Positions 1 through 10,427 are shown, counted from the stretch's first letter. The stretch: 64,000 nucleotides of DNA from Methylobacterium oryzae (GCF_021398735.1 NZ_CP090349.1:1556501-1620500); one strand, 5' to 3'. The notes: generated by a model from the letters alone, not told the origin. Numbers and translations: made by a program.

Positions 1-68
1 ATGCCGCTGTCGACGTCTCGCTTCTTGTAGGCGCTCACGGCCGCCTTTCGGTCTTCCATTCTCATCAT
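1..68 (-). CDS. GIY-YIG nuclease-like protein, N-terminal fragment cut by window edge
   Basis: Only about 20 codons of the 5' end are in the window, reading leftwards off the edge. The peptide begins MEDRKAAVSAYKKRDVDSG, which resembles the start of small alphaproteobacterial GIY-YIG-family proteins whose next residues are the GIY motif. Three in-frame ATGs lie at 57-68, so the exact start is open. It is divergent from the DUF2239 gene at 184, and I recall these two families as neighbours in related genomes. The call depends on resemblance of a short N-terminus, so it is tentative. Confidence 0.5.
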   Translation of the reverse strand, partial: MMRMEDRKAAVSAYKKRDVDSG

Positions 69-183
69 GTGCCCTCACAGCTTGGCGGCGACGCTATCGA
101 AGGCACCCCGGTGACGCAATATCACCCGGGTAAAATTGACATCAAGTGGTCGATCCGGCTAAGGTGGAGAGGATGGAGGCGCC

Positions 184-789
184 ATGCCTGAAGACCCAAT
201 CAGGACGTTCACCGCGTTCGCGGGTGTGAAGCGGCTCGCCAGCGGTCGCTTGATCGACGTGGCTCTCGCCGTGAAAGCGCGGGCGGCGGAACAAGGCGAT
301 CCGATCCTGACCTTCGACGACAGGTCGGGCTCCGTCATCGACCTCGATCTGCGCGGAACAGAGGCGGACATCACCGCACGGTTCGCCGAACTCGCGAATG
401 CGGGAGACGCTACGAGCACCGTTGAGGGCCGAACGGATCCTGATGGTGCGCCAAGAAGCCGAGGTCGCCCGAAACTCGGGGTCATCGCCCGCGAGGTGAC
501 GCTGCTTCCCCGTCAGTGGGAGTGGCTTGCATCCCAGCCAGGAGGTGCATCGCAAGCGTTGCGGCGCCTCGTTGATGAAGCGCGGCGGGCAGATGGTAGG
601 CAGACCCTGATGAAGGCCGCGAGAGAGGCCGCCTACCGCTTCCTTTCGGCGTTGGCTGGCGATCTGCCCGGGTTTGAGGAGGTGATCCGGGCGCTTTTCG
701 CCGGGGATGCCAACGGCTTTGCCGCGCGCATGACGGCATGGCCACCGGACATCCGAGACCATGCGCTGAAGCTCGCAGCCCTCACCTGA
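184..789 (+). CDS. DUF2239 family protein
   Basis: This 201-residue protein matches the DUF2239 family pattern: an opening segment reading TFTAFAGVKRLASG, a strand with ILTFDDRSG and DLDLRGTEAD, a basic linker RSRGRPKLG near residue 95, then the conserved block EVTLLPRQWEWLASQPGG at about residues 103-120. The function of the family is unknown. No signal peptide or membrane segment is visible, so it should be cytoplasmic. It is divergent from the GIY-YIG-like fragment at the left edge. The ATG at 184 follows a purine-rich stretch (ggtggagaggatggagg) that serves as ribosome binding site. Confidence 0.85.
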   Translation: MPEDPIRTFTAFAGVKRLASGRLIDVALAVKARAAEQGDPILTFDDRSGSVIDLDLRGTEADITARFAELANAGDATSTVEGRTDPDGAPRSRGRPKLGVIAREVTLLPRQWEWLASQPGGASQALRRLVDEARRADGRQTLMKAAREAAYRFLSALAGDLPGFEEVIRALFAGDANGFAARMTAWPPDIRDHALKLAALT

Positions 790-975
790 GCCAGCGAACG
801 ACGGCCGATGGCTGAGGTCCGCCCCGTGCAGCGGCAGCTTTTCCAGATCCGCGTCAGAAAGCTGACATTCCGGAAACCACCCACCTCGGCCACTCTGCGG
901 CTCTCACCAACTCCTTGAACCGGCGGCTTGCCGCGCAAGACTCAGGTCGGCCTCCACCACTATGTCATTGAAGGT

Positions 976-1311
976 TTACCGGGGGATCGTGCGCATCGGA
1001 GCGAGATCCGCGAAGACACCCGCGAAGCCGCCTTCCGGGGCATCGCTGTCGGTGAGGGCGTCCAATTCTCGGCCAAACCCCCTGAAGCTGGCGGCATCGA
1101 CCTCGCAAAGGTGGATCTGGTTCCGCCCCGTTCTGAGGGCGGGGTCCTGAAACAGCACGACAGCCGTCTCCATGGCCCGGAACGTTCTGAACCGGCCGGA
1201 CGCGACGAGCCTGCCGGCGGCGGGTCCGATATGGCGCCTCATGACGTCCCGGTAGCCGGCCAGATCTCCCGGCCGAACGTCTATGAATCCAAGCGAAGCC
1301 TGCCGGTTGGA
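976..1311 (-). pseudogene. Hypothetical gene beheaded by the IS element
   Basis: Reading leftwards from the left end of the insertion sequence at about 1311, an open frame encodes roughly 111 residues of coherent protein (LGFIDVRPGDLAGYRDVM, then METAVVLFQDP, then a C-terminus ending MRTIPR and a TAA at 976-978). The frame enters directly from the IS inverted repeat with no obvious start codon, which suggests that the 5' part was removed or displaced by the insertion. I do not recognise the family. The 5' part is not visible on the far side of the IS. A short version starting at the ATG ending at 1242 is possible but would lack the well-formed segment upstream. Confidence 0.45.
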
Positions 1312-1357
1312 CTGACCTGACCGGCTGGCTTTGGACCGGCCTGATTGAGAGGATCAG

Positions 1358-1660
1358 TTGGGACCGAGGGAGTTGAACATGGGGCGAGGCCAGAAGACGA
1401 GTGCGGAGCAGGTGGTGCTGAAGCTGCGCCAGATCGAGGTGCAGACGACCCAGGGCAAGAGCTTGGCGCTGGCGTGCAAGGAGGCGGAGATCTCCGAGCA
1501 GAGCTATTACCGCTGGCGCAAGGAGTACGGCGGTCTCCAAGTCGATCAGGCCAGGAAGATGAAGAGCCTGGAGCGCGAGAACGCGCGGCTGCGGCGGCTG
1601 GTAGCCGATCTATCCTTGGAGGATCAGGTGCTGGCGGACGTCGCCTCGGGAAACTTGTAG
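1358..1660 (+). CDS. IS3 family transposase OrfA
   Basis: OrfA of the IS. The stretch from residue 10 to 50 is the family helix-turn-helix (AEQVVLKLRQIE ... EISEQSYYRWRKEYGGL). It is followed by a coiled-coil segment (KSLERENARLRRLVADLSLE) that mediates OrfA-OrfB contacts in this family. The chosen start at 1358 includes a few extra residues; an internal start at the MGRGQK methionine (1379) is equally plausible. The TAG at 1658-1660 overlaps the beginning of the orfB frame, as expected for programmed -1 frameshifting in IS3, although no A6G slippery string is seen. Confidence 0.85.
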   Translation: MGPRELNMGRGQKTSAEQVVLKLRQIEVQTTQGKSLALACKEAEISEQSYYRWRKEYGGLQVDQARKMKSLERENARLRRLVADLSLEDQVLADVASGNL

Positions 1661-2543
1661 CCCCCGAGCGACGCCGGCAGGCGGTGGACGGGATCCGGGA
1701 GAAGTACGGTCTCTTCCGAACGTCACGCCTGCCGGATCGTCGGTCAGCACCGCGGCACGCAACGCTACGTGCCGACCTTGTTGGCGGACGAGGATGAGCT
1801 GACCCGCGCCATCATCGCCCTGGCGTCCGAGTACGGGCGCTATGGCTATCGCCGCGTCACCGCGCTGCTGCAGGCGGCAGGGTGGCAGGTGGGCAAGGAC
1901 CGGGTTCATCCTTCGAGAACCTCAGGATGAGGGCATCTGGCGTCGCGAGGGGCTGAAGGTCCCGCAGAAGCATCGGCCGCGCGGCCGGCTTTGGCTGAAC
2001 GACGGCTCGGGCAAACGGCTGCGCCCGCTCCGCCGCAACCACGTCTGGAGCTTCGACTTCGTGCAGGCCCAGACGCACGACGGCCGGACCTTGCCCATCC
2101 TGACGCTGATCGACGAGCACAGCCGGGCGTGCCTCGCGCTGAAGGTGGCGCGGCGGATCAACAGCCTCGGTGTGATCGAGGCACTGGCCGACGCCATGTG
2201 CCTGCACGGCATCCCGGAGCACATCCGCTGCGATAGCGGCCCCGAGATGATCTCGAAGGCGCTGCGCCAGTGGGTCGCCAAAGCTGGCTCGCAGATCCAG
2301 TACATCGCACCGGGATCGCCGTGGGAGAACGTCTACTGTGAGAGCTTCAACGGTAGGCTGCGCGACGAGTGCCTACGCCAAGAGATCTTCGACTCGCTGA
2401 AGGAGGCGCAGGTCGTGATTGGTCTGTGGCAATCCACCTACAACCGCGTCCGACCGCGCTCGTCGCTTGGCTATCGGCCACCTGCGCCTGTCAGCTTCCC
2501 AGATCTGGCCTTCCGGCTACCCATGGCCGCTACCATGCAGTAG
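1654..2543 (+). pseudogene. IS3 family transposase OrfB, frameshifted and interrupted
   Basis: The DDE integrase domain is clear: HVWSFDFVQAQTHDGRTLPI and LTLIDEHSRACLALKV (first Asp), then RCDSGPEMISKALRQW (second Asp) and the catalytic Glu region ENVYCESFNGRLRDECL. The upstream part is in other frames. After KYGL at about 1711 one extra T moves the frame by +1 (the expected LSERHACRIVGQHRG then reads on), and after GWQVGKDRV a palindrome at 1906-1930 brings an in-frame TGA and shifts the frame again before IWRREGLKVP. At least two independent lesions make this a dead transposase. Confidence 0.85.
1906..1930. repeat. Small palindromic insertion inside the transposase gene
   Basis: The sequence TCATCCT at 1906-1912 is the exact inverse of AGGATGA at 1924-1930. 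The inner bases GAG and CTC also pair around an AAC loop. It sits at the point where the conserved transposase protein loses a couple of residues, so about 27 bases replace about 5. The form matches short REP-like palindromes that, as I recall, are scattered in alphaproteobacterial genomes. I saw no second copy in this window. Confidence 0.6.
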
Positions 2544-2660
2544 CCTCCCACTCGGCCCGGGCCAAAATACCGGCCAAGTCAGGTGAGGGTCGTCGTCCCG
2601 GCAGCGTGGCAGTTCGCGTGCGCTCGGACAACGCGGAAGCGAGCGTTGATTCGGCTGACG

Positions 2661-2699
2661 GTGGTACGCTGGTGGTACGCTCGCCTGTCAGCGTACCAC
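2661..2699 (-). repeat. Hairpin with tandem repeat downstream of tRNA-Gly
   Basis: GTGGTACGCT occurs at 2661-2670 and again at 2672-2681, and its exact inverse AGCGTACCAC lies at 2690-2699. This gives a perfect 10-bp stem with an 8-base loop and a spare copy of the left arm. On the minus strand it begins 28 bases beyond the 3' end of tRNA-Gly, so it may end the tRNA transcript. No U-run follows. Confidence 0.5.
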
Positions 2700-2726
2700 G
2701 GTCCCCTACGAAGTGCTTATGAGGAT

Positions 2727-2801
2727 TGGAGCGGGCGATCGGGATCGAACCGACGACATTCAGCTTGGGAAGCTGACGTTCTACCACTGAACTACGCCCG
2801 C
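2727..2801 (-). tRNA. tRNA-Gly (anticodon CCC)
   Basis: On the minus strand a 75-base cloverleaf is visible: acceptor stem GCGGGCG pairing with CGCCCGC, D arm TAGTTCAGTGGTAGAA, anticodon stem-loop TCAGC-TTCCCAA-GCTGA with anticodon CCC, T arm with GGTTCGATCCC, and an encoded 3' TCCA. The arrangement is like E. coli glyU. There is no variable-arm expansion. A perfect hairpin follows at 2699-2672 and may act as terminator. Confidence 0.95.
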
Positions 2802-3055
2802 CGACATGGTCGGCACGGATAAGGTCTGTCGCGGAGCGCGAACTCCGAACGGCGCCGTGCGCTCATGTACGGCCATGGTCTAGCAGTTCCACGGCGATGG
2901 CGTCAAACGGGTCCGGCATCTCATGGTCGTGATCCCTGGGCGGCCCCGCGTGAGCCCGGCGCGGCGTCCCGGCCGGGTCGGCGGAACGCCGCGGCGCGCG
3001 AGCCGTTTCGCTCCAAGAAGCGCGCGTGGCGCCGGACCGAGACCCTGCTGACACC

Positions 3056-4825
3056 ATGTGCGGAATCTGCGGCGAGATCTGCTTCGACCGGCCGGCGGAC
3101 CCCGCCGCCGTCGACGCGATGATGGGATCTCTGCGGCCGCGCGGGCCCGACGCAGCGGGGCTCTTCGGTTCCGGCCGGGTCGTTTTCGGCCATCGCAGGC
3201 TCAAGATCATCGACCTGTCCGAGGCCGGGCAGCAGCCCATGATCGATCCTGCCCTCGGGCTCGCGATCGTGTTCAACGGCTGCATCTACAATTTCAGCGC
3301 GCTGCGCGCCGAACTCGAGGCGAAGGGCTACGCGTTCTTCTCGACGAGCGACACCGAAGTGGTGCTCAAGGCCTTCCACGCCTGGGGACCTGCCTGCGTC
3401 GAGCGCTTCGCCGGCATGTTCGCCTTCGCGATCCTGGAGCGGGATTCCGGGCGAGTCGTGCTGGCGCGCGACCGGCTCGGCGTGAAGCCGCTCTATTACA
3501 GCGAGTCGAAGGGCCGCTTCCGCTTCGCCTCGTCGCTCCCGGCCCTGCTCGCCGCCGGAGACGTCGATACCGCGGTCGATCCGGTCGCGCTCCACCACTA
3601 CATGAGCTGGCACGCGGGCGTCCCGGCCCCGCTCACCATCCTCAAGGGCGTGCGCAAGCTGCCACCGGCGACGATCCTGACGATCGAGCGGGACGGGACG
3701 CGGCACGCGTCGACCTACTGGACCCTGGCGATCGGCCCCCGCGCGGCCGACCGTGGCCGGACCGAGGCGGACTGGCGCGAGGCCGTCCTCGAGGCCCTCG
3801 GCACCGCCGTCGAGCGCCGTCAGGTCGCCGACGTCCCGACGGGTGTCCTTCTCTCGGGCGGCCTGGACAGCTCGCTGCTCGTTGCCCTGCTGGCGCGCGG
3901 CGGGCAGCGCGGACTGAAGACCTTCTCGGTGGGCTTCGACGCGGTGAACGGCGTGGAGGGCGACGAGTTCAGGTACTCCGACATCATCGCCGAGACCTTC
4001 GCCACCGACCACACGAAGCTCGCGGTCGACGGCACCCGGACGCTGGAGGCACTGCCCGCGGCCATCGCGGCGATGTCGGAGCCGCAGATGAGCCACGACG
4101 CGGTGGCCTTCCTCCTGCTCTCGCAGGAGGTCGCCAAGCACGTGACGGTGATCCAGAGCGGGCAGGGCGCCGACGAAGTGTTCGGCGGCTATCACTGGTA
4201 TCCGAAGCTGATGGGCTCGACGGACCCGGTCGCCGACTACGCGAAAGCGTATTTCGACCGCGACCATGCCGAGATGCGGGAGGCCCTGACGCCCGACATG
4301 GTCGGCGGCGACCACAGCACCGACTACATCGCGACCTTCTTCGCGAACTCGCGGAGCGACAGCGCCATCGACAAGACTCTGCAACTCGACCAAGAGGTCA
4401 TGATGGTCGACGATCCGGTCAAGCGGGTCGACAACATGACGATGGCCTGCGGCCTCGAGGCGCGGGTGCCGTTCCTCGACCATGACCTCGTCGAGCTGGC
4501 GGCCCGCATCCCGGCGGAGCTCAAGGTCCGGGACGGCGGCAAGTACATCCTCAAGGAGGCCGCGCGGACGATCGTCCCGGCCGAGGTGATCGACCGCGAG
4601 AAGGGGTATTTCCCCGTTCCGGCGCTGAAGCACATCCGCGGCACGTTCCTCGACTACGTCCGCGACGTGCTGGACCGGCCCGAGGCGCGCGCGCGTGGCA
4701 TCTTCAACCGCGCCTACGTCGATCATCTGCTCGCCGATCCCGACGGCACGCTGACGCCCAAGGGCAACTCGAAGCTCTGGCAGGTGGCCCTCCTGGAGAG
4801 CTGGCTCCAGACGCACGGCGTCTGA
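3056..4825 (+). CDS. asnO: N-acetylglutaminylglutamine amidotransferase (asparagine synthase-like)
   Basis: The protein has 589 residues. The start at 3056 is chosen because the class II glutaminase requires Cys2 as nucleophile (MCGICGE). The N-terminal glutaminase domain (about 2-200) includes RGPDAAG and the FNGCIYNF loop. The synthetase domain has the PP-loop LSGGLDSSLL near residues 265-274 that binds ATP. The C-terminal ending (NSKLWQVALLESWL) matches the subfamily that amidates N-acetylglutaminylglutamine, a dipeptide osmoprotectant, rather than ordinary AsnB. The partner synthetase usually next to it (Ngg) is not in this window, so the substrate assignment is by family resemblance only. 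Confidence 0.85.
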   Translation: MCGICGEICFDRPADPAAVDAMMGSLRPRGPDAAGLFGSGRVVFGHRRLKIIDLSEAGQQPMIDPALGLAIVFNGCIYNFSALRAELEAKGYAFFSTSDTEVVLKAFHAWGPACVERFAGMFAFAILERDSGRVVLARDRLGVKPLYYSESKGRFRFASSLPALLAAGDVDTAVDPVALHHYMSWHAGVPAPLTILKGVRKLPPATILTIERDGTRHASTYWTLAIGPRAADRGRTEADWREAVLEALGTAVERRQVADVPTGVLLSGGLDSSLLVALLARGGQRGLKTFSVGFDAVNGVEGDEFRYSDIIAETFATDHTKLAVDGTRTLEALPAAIAAMSEPQMSHDAVAFLLLSQEVAKHVTVIQSGQGADEVFGGYHWYPKLMGSTDPVADYAKAYFDRDHAEMREALTPDMVGGDHSTDYIATFFANSRSDSAIDKTLQLDQEVMMVDDPVKRVDNMTMACGLEARVPFLDHDLVELAARIPAELKVRDGGKYILKEAARTIVPAEVIDREKGYFPVPALKHIRGTFLDYVRDVLDRPEARARGIFNRAYVDHLLADPDGTLTPKGNSKLWQVALLESWLQTHGV

Positions 4826-4943
4826 GACGGGCCGCGGCACGCCTTTCGCGACGGATCGTGATCGACCGCGCGCTCAAGGTGCCGCGCTTTGTCCACGATC
4901 GTCCCGGATCAGCCGGTCGACAGACACCCGGAGAAGCCCGTCG

Positions 4944-5768
4944 ATGTGCCGCTGGATCGCCTATGCGGGACGCACCATCCCGCTGGAGCACTACGTCACC
5001 GAGCCGTCCCACAGCCTCGTCTCGCAGAGCATCGCGGCGCTCGAATCGACCGCGGCGACCAACGGCGACGGGTTCGGGCTCGGCTGGTACGGCGATCACC
5101 CGGAGCCCGGCCGGTACCGCGAGGTCCAGCCCGCCTGGTCGGACGACAACCTGCGCTACCTGTGCCGGCACTTGCACTCGCACCTGTTCTTCGCGCACGT
5201 GCGCGCCGCGACCGGCACGCCGATCACCCGGCCGAACTGCCATCCCTTCGCCTGCGGCCCGTGGCTGTTCATGCACAACGGCTATATCGGCGACTGGAGC
5301 CGCCTGCGGCGCCCGGTCGAGGCGCTGATCCCGGACGAGCTGTACCCGTCGCGCGCGGGGACCACCGATTCCGAAGCGATCTTCCTCGGGCTTCTGGGCT
5401 GCGGCCTGATGGGACCGGGGCCGCGCCGCGATCCTGTCGAGGCGACGGCGCGCGCGCTCGCGCGCCTCACGGATCTCGCCGGGCCGCATCCGTTCCGGTT
5501 CACCGCGGCGCTGGCCGACGGGCGCGATCTCTACGCGTTCCGCTACGCCGCGAACGACAAGGCGAACTCGCTCTACTACCGCGCTTCGGAGGGCGGCGTG
5601 GTCGTCGCCTCGGAGCCGCTCGACCGGGATCACGGCACTTGGACGACGGTCGCCGAGAACAGCGTGCTCGTCGCGCGGCGGGACGCGCCGGTGGAGATCC
5701 TGCCGCTGGCGCAGTTCGGCCTGGCCGCGCCGCCGGTCGATGACTCGGTCCGCCGGCTGCGCGCCTGA
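4944..5768 (+). CDS. Class II glutamine amidotransferase (YafJ/EgtC type)
   Basis: This 274-residue Ntn-hydrolase starts MCRWIAYAG, so Cys2 becomes the catalytic N-terminal nucleophile. Further family motifs are NGDGFGLGWY (residues 40-50), FAHVRAATGTPITRPNCHPF (about 88-107) and FMHNGYIGDW. These are typical of stand-alone glutaminase-fold proteins of the YafJ/EgtC kind. The substrate is unknown; no ergothioneine genes lie nearby. It follows asnO by 118 bases on the same strand, and both share the glutaminase fold, but nothing else links them. A FlaG-like gene converges on its 3' end. Confidence 0.85.
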   Translation: MCRWIAYAGRTIPLEHYVTEPSHSLVSQSIAALESTAATNGDGFGLGWYGDHPEPGRYREVQPAWSDDNLRYLCRHLHSHLFFAHVRAATGTPITRPNCHPFACGPWLFMHNGYIGDWSRLRRPVEALIPDELYPSRAGTTDSEAIFLGLLGCGLMGPGPRRDPVEATARALARLTDLAGPHPFRFTAALADGRDLYAFRYAANDKANSLYYRASEGGVVVASEPLDRDHGTWTTVAENSVLVARRDAPVEILPLAQFGLAAPPVDDSVRRLRA

Positions 5769-5778
5769 GCGACTCCGC

Positions 5779-6117
5779 TCAGGCGACGCGGGAGAGGCTG
5801 CCGCTCTGCGAACCCTGCGTGCTGCGGGCGGAATCGTAGGCGCGATTGCGCAGGGCGGTCTCGCTCGGGAGCTGGTCGATCACGTTGCCGGACGACGGAT
5901 CGACCACCTGGAACACGATCGAGCTGGTGTCCGGATCCTGGATGTACCGCGCCTTGCCGCCGTTCGTGCCGATGTCGAGCTTCACCGCGGGCTCGAGCGG
6001 CTTGGCGGACGTCTCGGGCTCGGGCGCCTGCTGGGTCACGGCGGCGGCGGCCGTCGCTCCGAGCGCGTCGAGGCCCTGCGGCCCCGGCGTCGTGGATGTC
6101 AGCGTTCGGATCTCCAT
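5779..6117 (-). CDS. FlaG-like hypothetical protein
   Basis: A 112-residue protein with a low-complexity Ala/Pro-rich N-terminal half and a C-terminal half reading YIQDPDTSSIVFQVVDPSSG then VIDQLPSETALR. The pattern FQVVD..SG.VI.Q.PSE is the hallmark of FlaG-like domains, which are associated with flagella in other bacteria. No other flagellar gene lies nearby, so a flagellar role is only suggested. No signal peptide or membrane segment is visible. An upstream stretch at 6118-6135 (aggagaccggcg on the minus strand) offers a ribosome binding site. Confidence 0.6.
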   Translation of the reverse strand: MEIRTLTSTTPGPQGLDALGATAAAAVTQQAPEPETSAKPLEPAVKLDIGTNGGKARYIQDPDTSSIVFQVVDPSSGNVIDQLPSETALRNRAYDSARSTQGSQSGSLSRVA

Positions 6118-6353
6118 CGCCGGTCTCCTGCGATCCTGTGATCGAAGGATTGAGGCGCGGTCCTGCCTAATCGTTCCTTAATGGCGACCGCCGGTCCACC
6201 GGATGATGTGGCGGAATCGGAGATGCGATGAACATCGCGTTACCTGCGCGACACAAATCCGTGCTGAATTTTCTCCTGGGTCGACTCGGCGCCCAGCCGG
6301 TTCGTCTTCCCGCGACGGGACTGCGGCCCGCCCCGCGCAGCGTGGAGCACGCG

Positions 6354-6890
6354 ATGTACAGGATCTCGGCGATGCTCGTCTTGGCGACCAGTCCCGCGCT
6401 CGCCGCGCCGGCCGCGGCTGGCGATCCGGGTACGCGCGCGCCGTTCATCCGCGAGCACCGCTGCGCCGTCGTGGAGCGTCTCGACGCCATCCACAGGCGC
6501 GGGCCGGTCGACGTCTCGCGCGACCGCTTCATCGTCGTCGCGCCGCACGGACAGGCGCAGCGCTACGTCCAGTGCATCTTCCAGGATCGGGATACGCGGA
6601 TGTTCTGCGAGGCCGCGTCGGGCGCCTACGGGCCACCCGGCCGAAGGCGCCTGCGGCTGGATGCGACGGCACGGCAGGCTCTGGCGGCGCTCGGATACGT
6701 CCAGGCGGACCCGGCGGAGAACTTCGCGCGCCTCGTGGAGCTGGGATCGCCGCCCGACACGGGCATCGCCGCGGATCTGATGCTCGCGGCGCTGCACGAT
6801 GCCTACGGCGCCCGCCCAGGCGACATTCTCGATATCGAGGCCCCGCACGGCGGAACGCCGGGGCGGGGCTGCGGCGCGCCCGAATCCTGA
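6354..6890 (+). CDS. Hypothetical secreted protein
   Basis: The start at 6354 is preferred over an upstream ATG at 6228 because the protein then begins with a plausible Sec signal peptide (MYRISAMLVLATSPALAAPA, cleavage probably after AAPA or AAAG). The mature part of about 155 residues contains RFIVVAPHGQAQRYVQCIFQ and FCEAASGAYGPPGRRR, with a regular pattern that looks like the TY-Chap-type fold, but I cannot confirm this. It has three cysteines. The gene points towards thiC and ends 22 bases from the thiC stop. Function unknown. Confidence 0.6.
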   Translation: MYRISAMLVLATSPALAAPAAAGDPGTRAPFIREHRCAVVERLDAIHRRGPVDVSRDRFIVVAPHGQAQRYVQCIFQDRDTRMFCEAASGAYGPPGRRRLRLDATARQALAALGYVQADPAENFARLVELGSPPDTGIAADLMLAALHDAYGARPGDILDIEAPHGGTPGRGCGAPES

Positions 6891-6912
6891 GCGGACCGGG
6901 CGCGCGCCCGTC

Positions 6913-8975
<2,063 letters not shown>

Positions 8976-9090
8976 TCCAGACTCGGGCCCGCGGACGGCT
9001 TTGTCAATGCTGACCGGCCGCCCTAGAAAACACATCCCCGAAACCGTTCGTCCGAACGCACGCGTTCTCCCCCGCCGCAATCGCACCGCA

Positions 9091-9921
9091 ATGCGCCTCA
9101 TCGCCGGCCTCCTGCTCGCCGCGCTCCTCCTCTGCGGGCTGGCCTGCGCCGCGCTCGCGCTCGGGCAGCGCCGGTTCCTCTATCCGGGCGCCTTCGGGCC
9201 GCAGAACCCGTGGACGATCCCGCCGGGCCTCGCGACGATCACGGTCGCGACCCCCGACGGCGAGACCCTGCACGGCCTGTGGCGGCCTCCGCGGCCGGGC
9301 TGCGGCGTCGTCGTGAGCTTCCACGGCAACGGGTCCCGCCCCGAGCCGCACGCGGCCCGCTTCGCCGCGGAGCCCTGGCGGGCGCGCGGCTGGGGCGTGC
9401 TCACTGTGGCCTATCGCGGCTATCCCGGCTCCACCGGCAGCCCCAGCGAGGACGGGCTGATCCGCGACGGGCTGGCGGCCGTCGAGGCCGCGCGGGCGCG
9501 GGCGCCCGACGCGCCGATCCTCCTCCACGGACACTCCCTCGGGGCCGCCGTGGCCGTGGCCGTCGCCGAACGGGTGCCGACGATCGGCCTGTACCTGGAG
9601 GCGCCGTTCGACTCGATGACCCACACCGTGCGGCTGCATGTCCCGCTAGCCCCGATCTGGCTCCTGCGCGACACGTACCGCTCGGACCTGCGCATCCGCG
9701 ACGGGTCGGCGCCCGTGCTGATCGTGCAGGGCCGCGACGACACGGTGGTGCCGGCCAAGCTGGCGCGGAACCTCGCCGAGGCGGCCGGCCCGCGGGCGCG
9801 GATCGACGTGATCCCGGGGGACCACGTCTCCATCCTGGGGAGCCGGGATCGCGAGGCCGAAGCGCTGTTCGGACAGGGCGTCGGTCCGGCTTGCCCGCAG
9901 CCGGTGGACCAGCAGGGGTAG
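9091..9921 (+). CDS. Alpha/beta hydrolase, membrane-anchored (ABHD/BEM46 type)
   Basis: The start at 9091 gives an N-terminal membrane anchor or signal (RLIAGLLLAALLLCGLACAA) followed by the family motif RRFLYPG. The catalytic triad is readable: nucleophile Ser in LLHGHSLGAAVAV, acid in IVQGRDDTVVP, and His in IPGDHVSILG. The oxyanion region is VVSFHGNGS. The substrate is unknown; relatives act as serine esterases or peptidases at the membrane. It lies divergent from the thiC leader, and the HNH-family gene follows 15 bases after the stop, so the two may be cotranscribed. Confidence 0.85.
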   Translation: MRLIAGLLLAALLLCGLACAALALGQRRFLYPGAFGPQNPWTIPPGLATITVATPDGETLHGLWRPPRPGCGVVVSFHGNGSRPEPHAARFAAEPWRARGWGVLTVAYRGYPGSTGSPSEDGLIRDGLAAVEAARARAPDAPILLHGHSLGAAVAVAVAERVPTIGLYLEAPFDSMTHTVRLHVPLAPIWLLRDTYRSDLRIRDGSAPVLIVQGRDDTVVPAKLARNLAEAAGPRARIDVIPGDHVSILGSRDREAEALFGQGVGPACPQPVDQQG

Positions 9922-9936
9922 GAGAGGGAGGCTCGC

Positions 9937-10311
9937 GTGGTCGGACGGCGCTCGCAGCGCTGGAGCGCCGAGGATCCGGACGCGCCGGGCGTCCCGGGCC
10001 CGCCGGACCCGGTCTGCCCCCTCTGCGAGCGCCCGATCCCGCGCCGCGCCCGCTCCAGCCTCCATCACCTCACGCCGAAGCTGAAGGGCGGGACCCATCG
10101 CGGCACGGTCCGGCTGCACCAGATCTGCCACTCGGCGATCCACGCCCGCTACAGCGAGGCGGAGATCGCCAAGCGCCTCGCCGACGTCGAGGCCCTGCGC
10201 GCCGATCCGGAGATCGCGCGCTTCCTCGTCTGGGTCCGCGGCAAGCCCGACGATTTCCACGCCGCCACGCGCATGACCCGCGAGCGGAAGTCGGCGCGCC
10301 GCAAGATCTGA
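9937..10311 (+). CDS. HNH-family nuclease-like protein
   Basis: A 124-residue protein with an HNH zinc-finger layout: CPLCERPIPRRARSSLHHLTPKLKGG (residues 28-53), then LHQICHSAIHARYSE. The pattern CxxC, HH-L-PK-KGG and CHxxIH matches small single-domain HNH proteins. The C-terminus is rich in Arg and Lys. The start is a GTG at 9937, preceded by a strong GGAGAGGGAGG. The biological target is unknown. It follows the hydrolase gene on the same strand. Confidence 0.8.
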   Translation: MVGRRSQRWSAEDPDAPGVPGPPDPVCPLCERPIPRRARSSLHHLTPKLKGGTHRGTVRLHQICHSAIHARYSEAEIAKRLADVEALRADPEIARFLVWVRGKPDDFHAATRMTRERKSARRKI

Positions 10312-10427
10312 CACCTGCCCGGCCGGCGTTTACCGGGCGTTCGTCACATCCGCAGGTGGCCGCCGCCCCGTTCCTTGCCGTCAACCCGAACCGGTCCAGG
10401 ATCGCCCCGATCGCGAGGGTTCGGACG

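Larger units (their letters stand above)
1312..2582 (+). mobile_element. IS3-family insertion sequence (IS407-like), decayed
   Basis: The element is about 1.27 kb, the usual length for the IS407 group of IS3. It carries orfA (HTH plus leucine-zipper-like coiled coil) and a broken orfB with a DDE integrase core. The ends are imperfect inverted repeats: CTGACCTGACCGG at 1312-1324 on the left against the reverse complement of the sequence ending GGCCAAGTCAG at about 2582. Inner parts with TTTGG and CCGG also match. I could not find a clear target-site duplication next to these ends. The transposase is unlikely to be functional because orfB has two lesions. Confidence 0.8.

Noticed and set aside
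790..975. Possible short gene or repeat after the DUF2239 gene
   Set aside because: A short frame on the plus strand has no recognisable domain and no ribosome binding site; the stretch looks non-coding.
2921..4840. Long minus-strand open frame opposite asnO (639 codons), and similar long frames opposite most genes
   Set aside because: Such frames are usual in about 70% GC DNA. They have no family motifs, are Arg/Gly/Pro-rich and lie fully under well-supported genes.
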